DNA of 7,435 nucleotides, taken from NCBI GenBank assembly GCA_964604915.1, contig CAZSAA010000034.1, positions 1 to 7,435 on the forward strand, given 5' to 3'. The first letter of the stretch is position 1, and the number at the start of each line of letters is the position of its first letter. Positions 7,288 through 7,435 of this stretch are shown piece by piece. A program made the translations under genes and the position numbers. The DNA comes from CAZSAA01 sp964604915. Lineage in GTDB: Bacteria > Patescibacteriota > Patescibacteriia > Patescibacteriales > UBA12465. The notes under the pieces are model-generated. The model saw only the letters and a list, made by a program, of their open reading frames with translations. It made no database searches and was not told the origin of the DNA.

Positions 7288-7307
7288 ATCGATTTTAATA
7301 TATCTGT

Positions 7308-7336
7308 ATTTTATAGCCTTTGCCGGCAAAAAGCAA
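7308..7336 (-). promoter_or_regulatory. Candidate sigma-70-like promoter for the operon
   Basis: On the minus strand TTGCTT (7336-7331) and TAAAAT (7313-7308) are separated by 17 bases, and the -10 sits in the longer run TATAAAAT. The -10 matches the consensus at five of six positions. The -35 matches at three, so the call is weak. Transcription would begin near 7301, giving a 5' leader of only about 14 bases before the ATG at 7287. That fits the absence of a Shine-Dalgarno there. The promoter may also be one of several, or the operon may extend further upstream. Confidence 0.4.
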
Positions 7337-7345
7337 TTTGCCAGC
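7322..7345. repeat. Inverted repeat upstream of the operon (9-bp arms, 6-base loop)
   Basis: The plus strand reads GCCGGCAAA (7322-7330), AAGCAA, TTTGCCAGC (7337-7345). The arms pair at eight of nine positions as DNA, and as minus-strand RNA the ninth is a G-U wobble. No T-run follows on either strand, so it is not a typical intrinsic terminator. Its loop coincides with the candidate -35 (7331-7336), which would suit an operator or a small hairpin. No regulator is identified. Confidence 0.5.
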
Positions 7346-7374
7346 TAAGGCGATTGACAAAAATATAGGTTCAT

Positions 7375-7406
7375 ACCCAATCAACTACTTTCTCACCAAA
7401 TCAACT
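7375..7406. repeat. Two 12-bp direct repeats with a 20-bp period
   Basis: The plus strand reads ACCCAATCAACT at 7375-7386 and ACCAAATCAACT at 7395-7406, eleven of twelve bases identical and exactly 20 bp apart (about two helical turns). They lie upstream of the candidate promoter, on the side a minus-strand activator would use. Seven bases of spacer also look alike in composition, not in sequence. They could be a binding site for a protein dimer, or chance in an AT-rich stretch. Confidence 0.4.
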
Positions 7407-7435
7407 CTCAAGGAAAAGCTTCCCCCTATTGCCCC

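Larger units (their letters stand above)
7288..7435. other. Non-coding upstream region, right edge of window
   Basis: This is the only non-coding stretch longer than 21 bases. It contains the candidate promoter, the inverted repeat and the direct repeats listed separately. On the minus strand one frame is open from the right edge to a TAG at 7387-7385 (16 codons) and another to a TGA at 7403-7401. An upstream gene could therefore end here, but nothing in these short peptides is recognisable. A perfect TTGACA on the plus strand (7354-7359) has no -10 at a usable distance. Confidence 0.5.

Noticed and set aside
7288..7329. N-terminal extension of the 572-aa protein from a TTG codon at 7329
   Set aside because: The TTG lies in an arm of the inverted repeat, no ribosome site precedes it, and the extension would cover the best candidate promoter. 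The ATG at 7287 is preferred, though not proven.
7354..7359. Perfect TTGACA on the plus strand, suggesting a rightward promoter
   Set aside because: No acceptable -10 hexamer lies 16-18 bases downstream, and no rightward gene start is visible before the window ends.
7358..7381. Possible intrinsic terminator on the minus strand before the T5 run near 7362
   Set aside because: The only hairpin in front of the T-run has three or four base pairs, too weak for a terminator.
7385..7435. C-terminal tail of an upstream minus-strand gene
   Set aside because: Two frames are open from the edge for 10 and 16 codons, which is expected by chance, and neither peptide is recognisable. Not called as a gene.
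1..7435. Recoded genetic code (UGA as glycine), as in some CPR lineages
   Set aside because: UGA ends rsmI and the 572-aa gene at sensible positions, and I saw no in-frame UGA inside the conserved genes.

Overview
The window looks like ordinary chromosome from a Candidatus Phyla Radiation (Patescibacteria, probably Parcubacteria-like) bacterium. This assignment rests on recognised protein variants, not on a search. The methionyl-tRNA synthetase has HIGF in place of HIGH and a GKDNLRQQSAMWQ segment. The CTP synthase has the GGVMSGVGKG / YMTTGRIYQ form. RsmI and MetRS are stripped-down short versions. A large uncharacterised membrane protein has a C-terminal segment that I associate with CPR genomes. 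UGA is used as a normal stop (rsmI and the membrane protein), so this is not one of the CPR lineages that read UGA as glycine.

All seven genes lie on the minus strand, so transcription runs from right to left. In order they are: a 572-aa uncharacterised membrane protein (7287-5569), rsmI (5572-4814), metG (4807-3368), a CvpA-family membrane protein (3346-2831), a tsaC/YrdC t6A-synthesis gene (2822-2217), an S41/CtpA-type PDZ protease (2212-995) and pyrG (974 to beyond the left edge). Spacings are -4, 6, 21, 8, 4 and 20 bases. No terminator is visible between genes, so this is very probably one operon. The only sizeable non-coding stretch is 7288-7435. It holds a weak candidate promoter, an inverted repeat over its -35 region and a pair of direct repeats 20 bp apart.

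Functionally the operon mixes translation and decoding genes (RsmI modifies the 16S rRNA P-site region, MetRS charges initiator and elongator tRNA-Met, TsaC starts t6A37 synthesis on ANN-decoding tRNAs), envelope genes (the CvpA-like protein, the exported S41 protease and the 572-aa protein) and the last step of CTP synthesis.

No mobile element, CRISPR array, RNA gene or defence system is visible. The most interesting item is the 572-aa protein, which is translationally coupled to rsmI. Other points are the mixed use of Shine-Dalgarno and AT-rich non-SD starts, and the motif and domain departures in MetRS, RsmI and TsaC.
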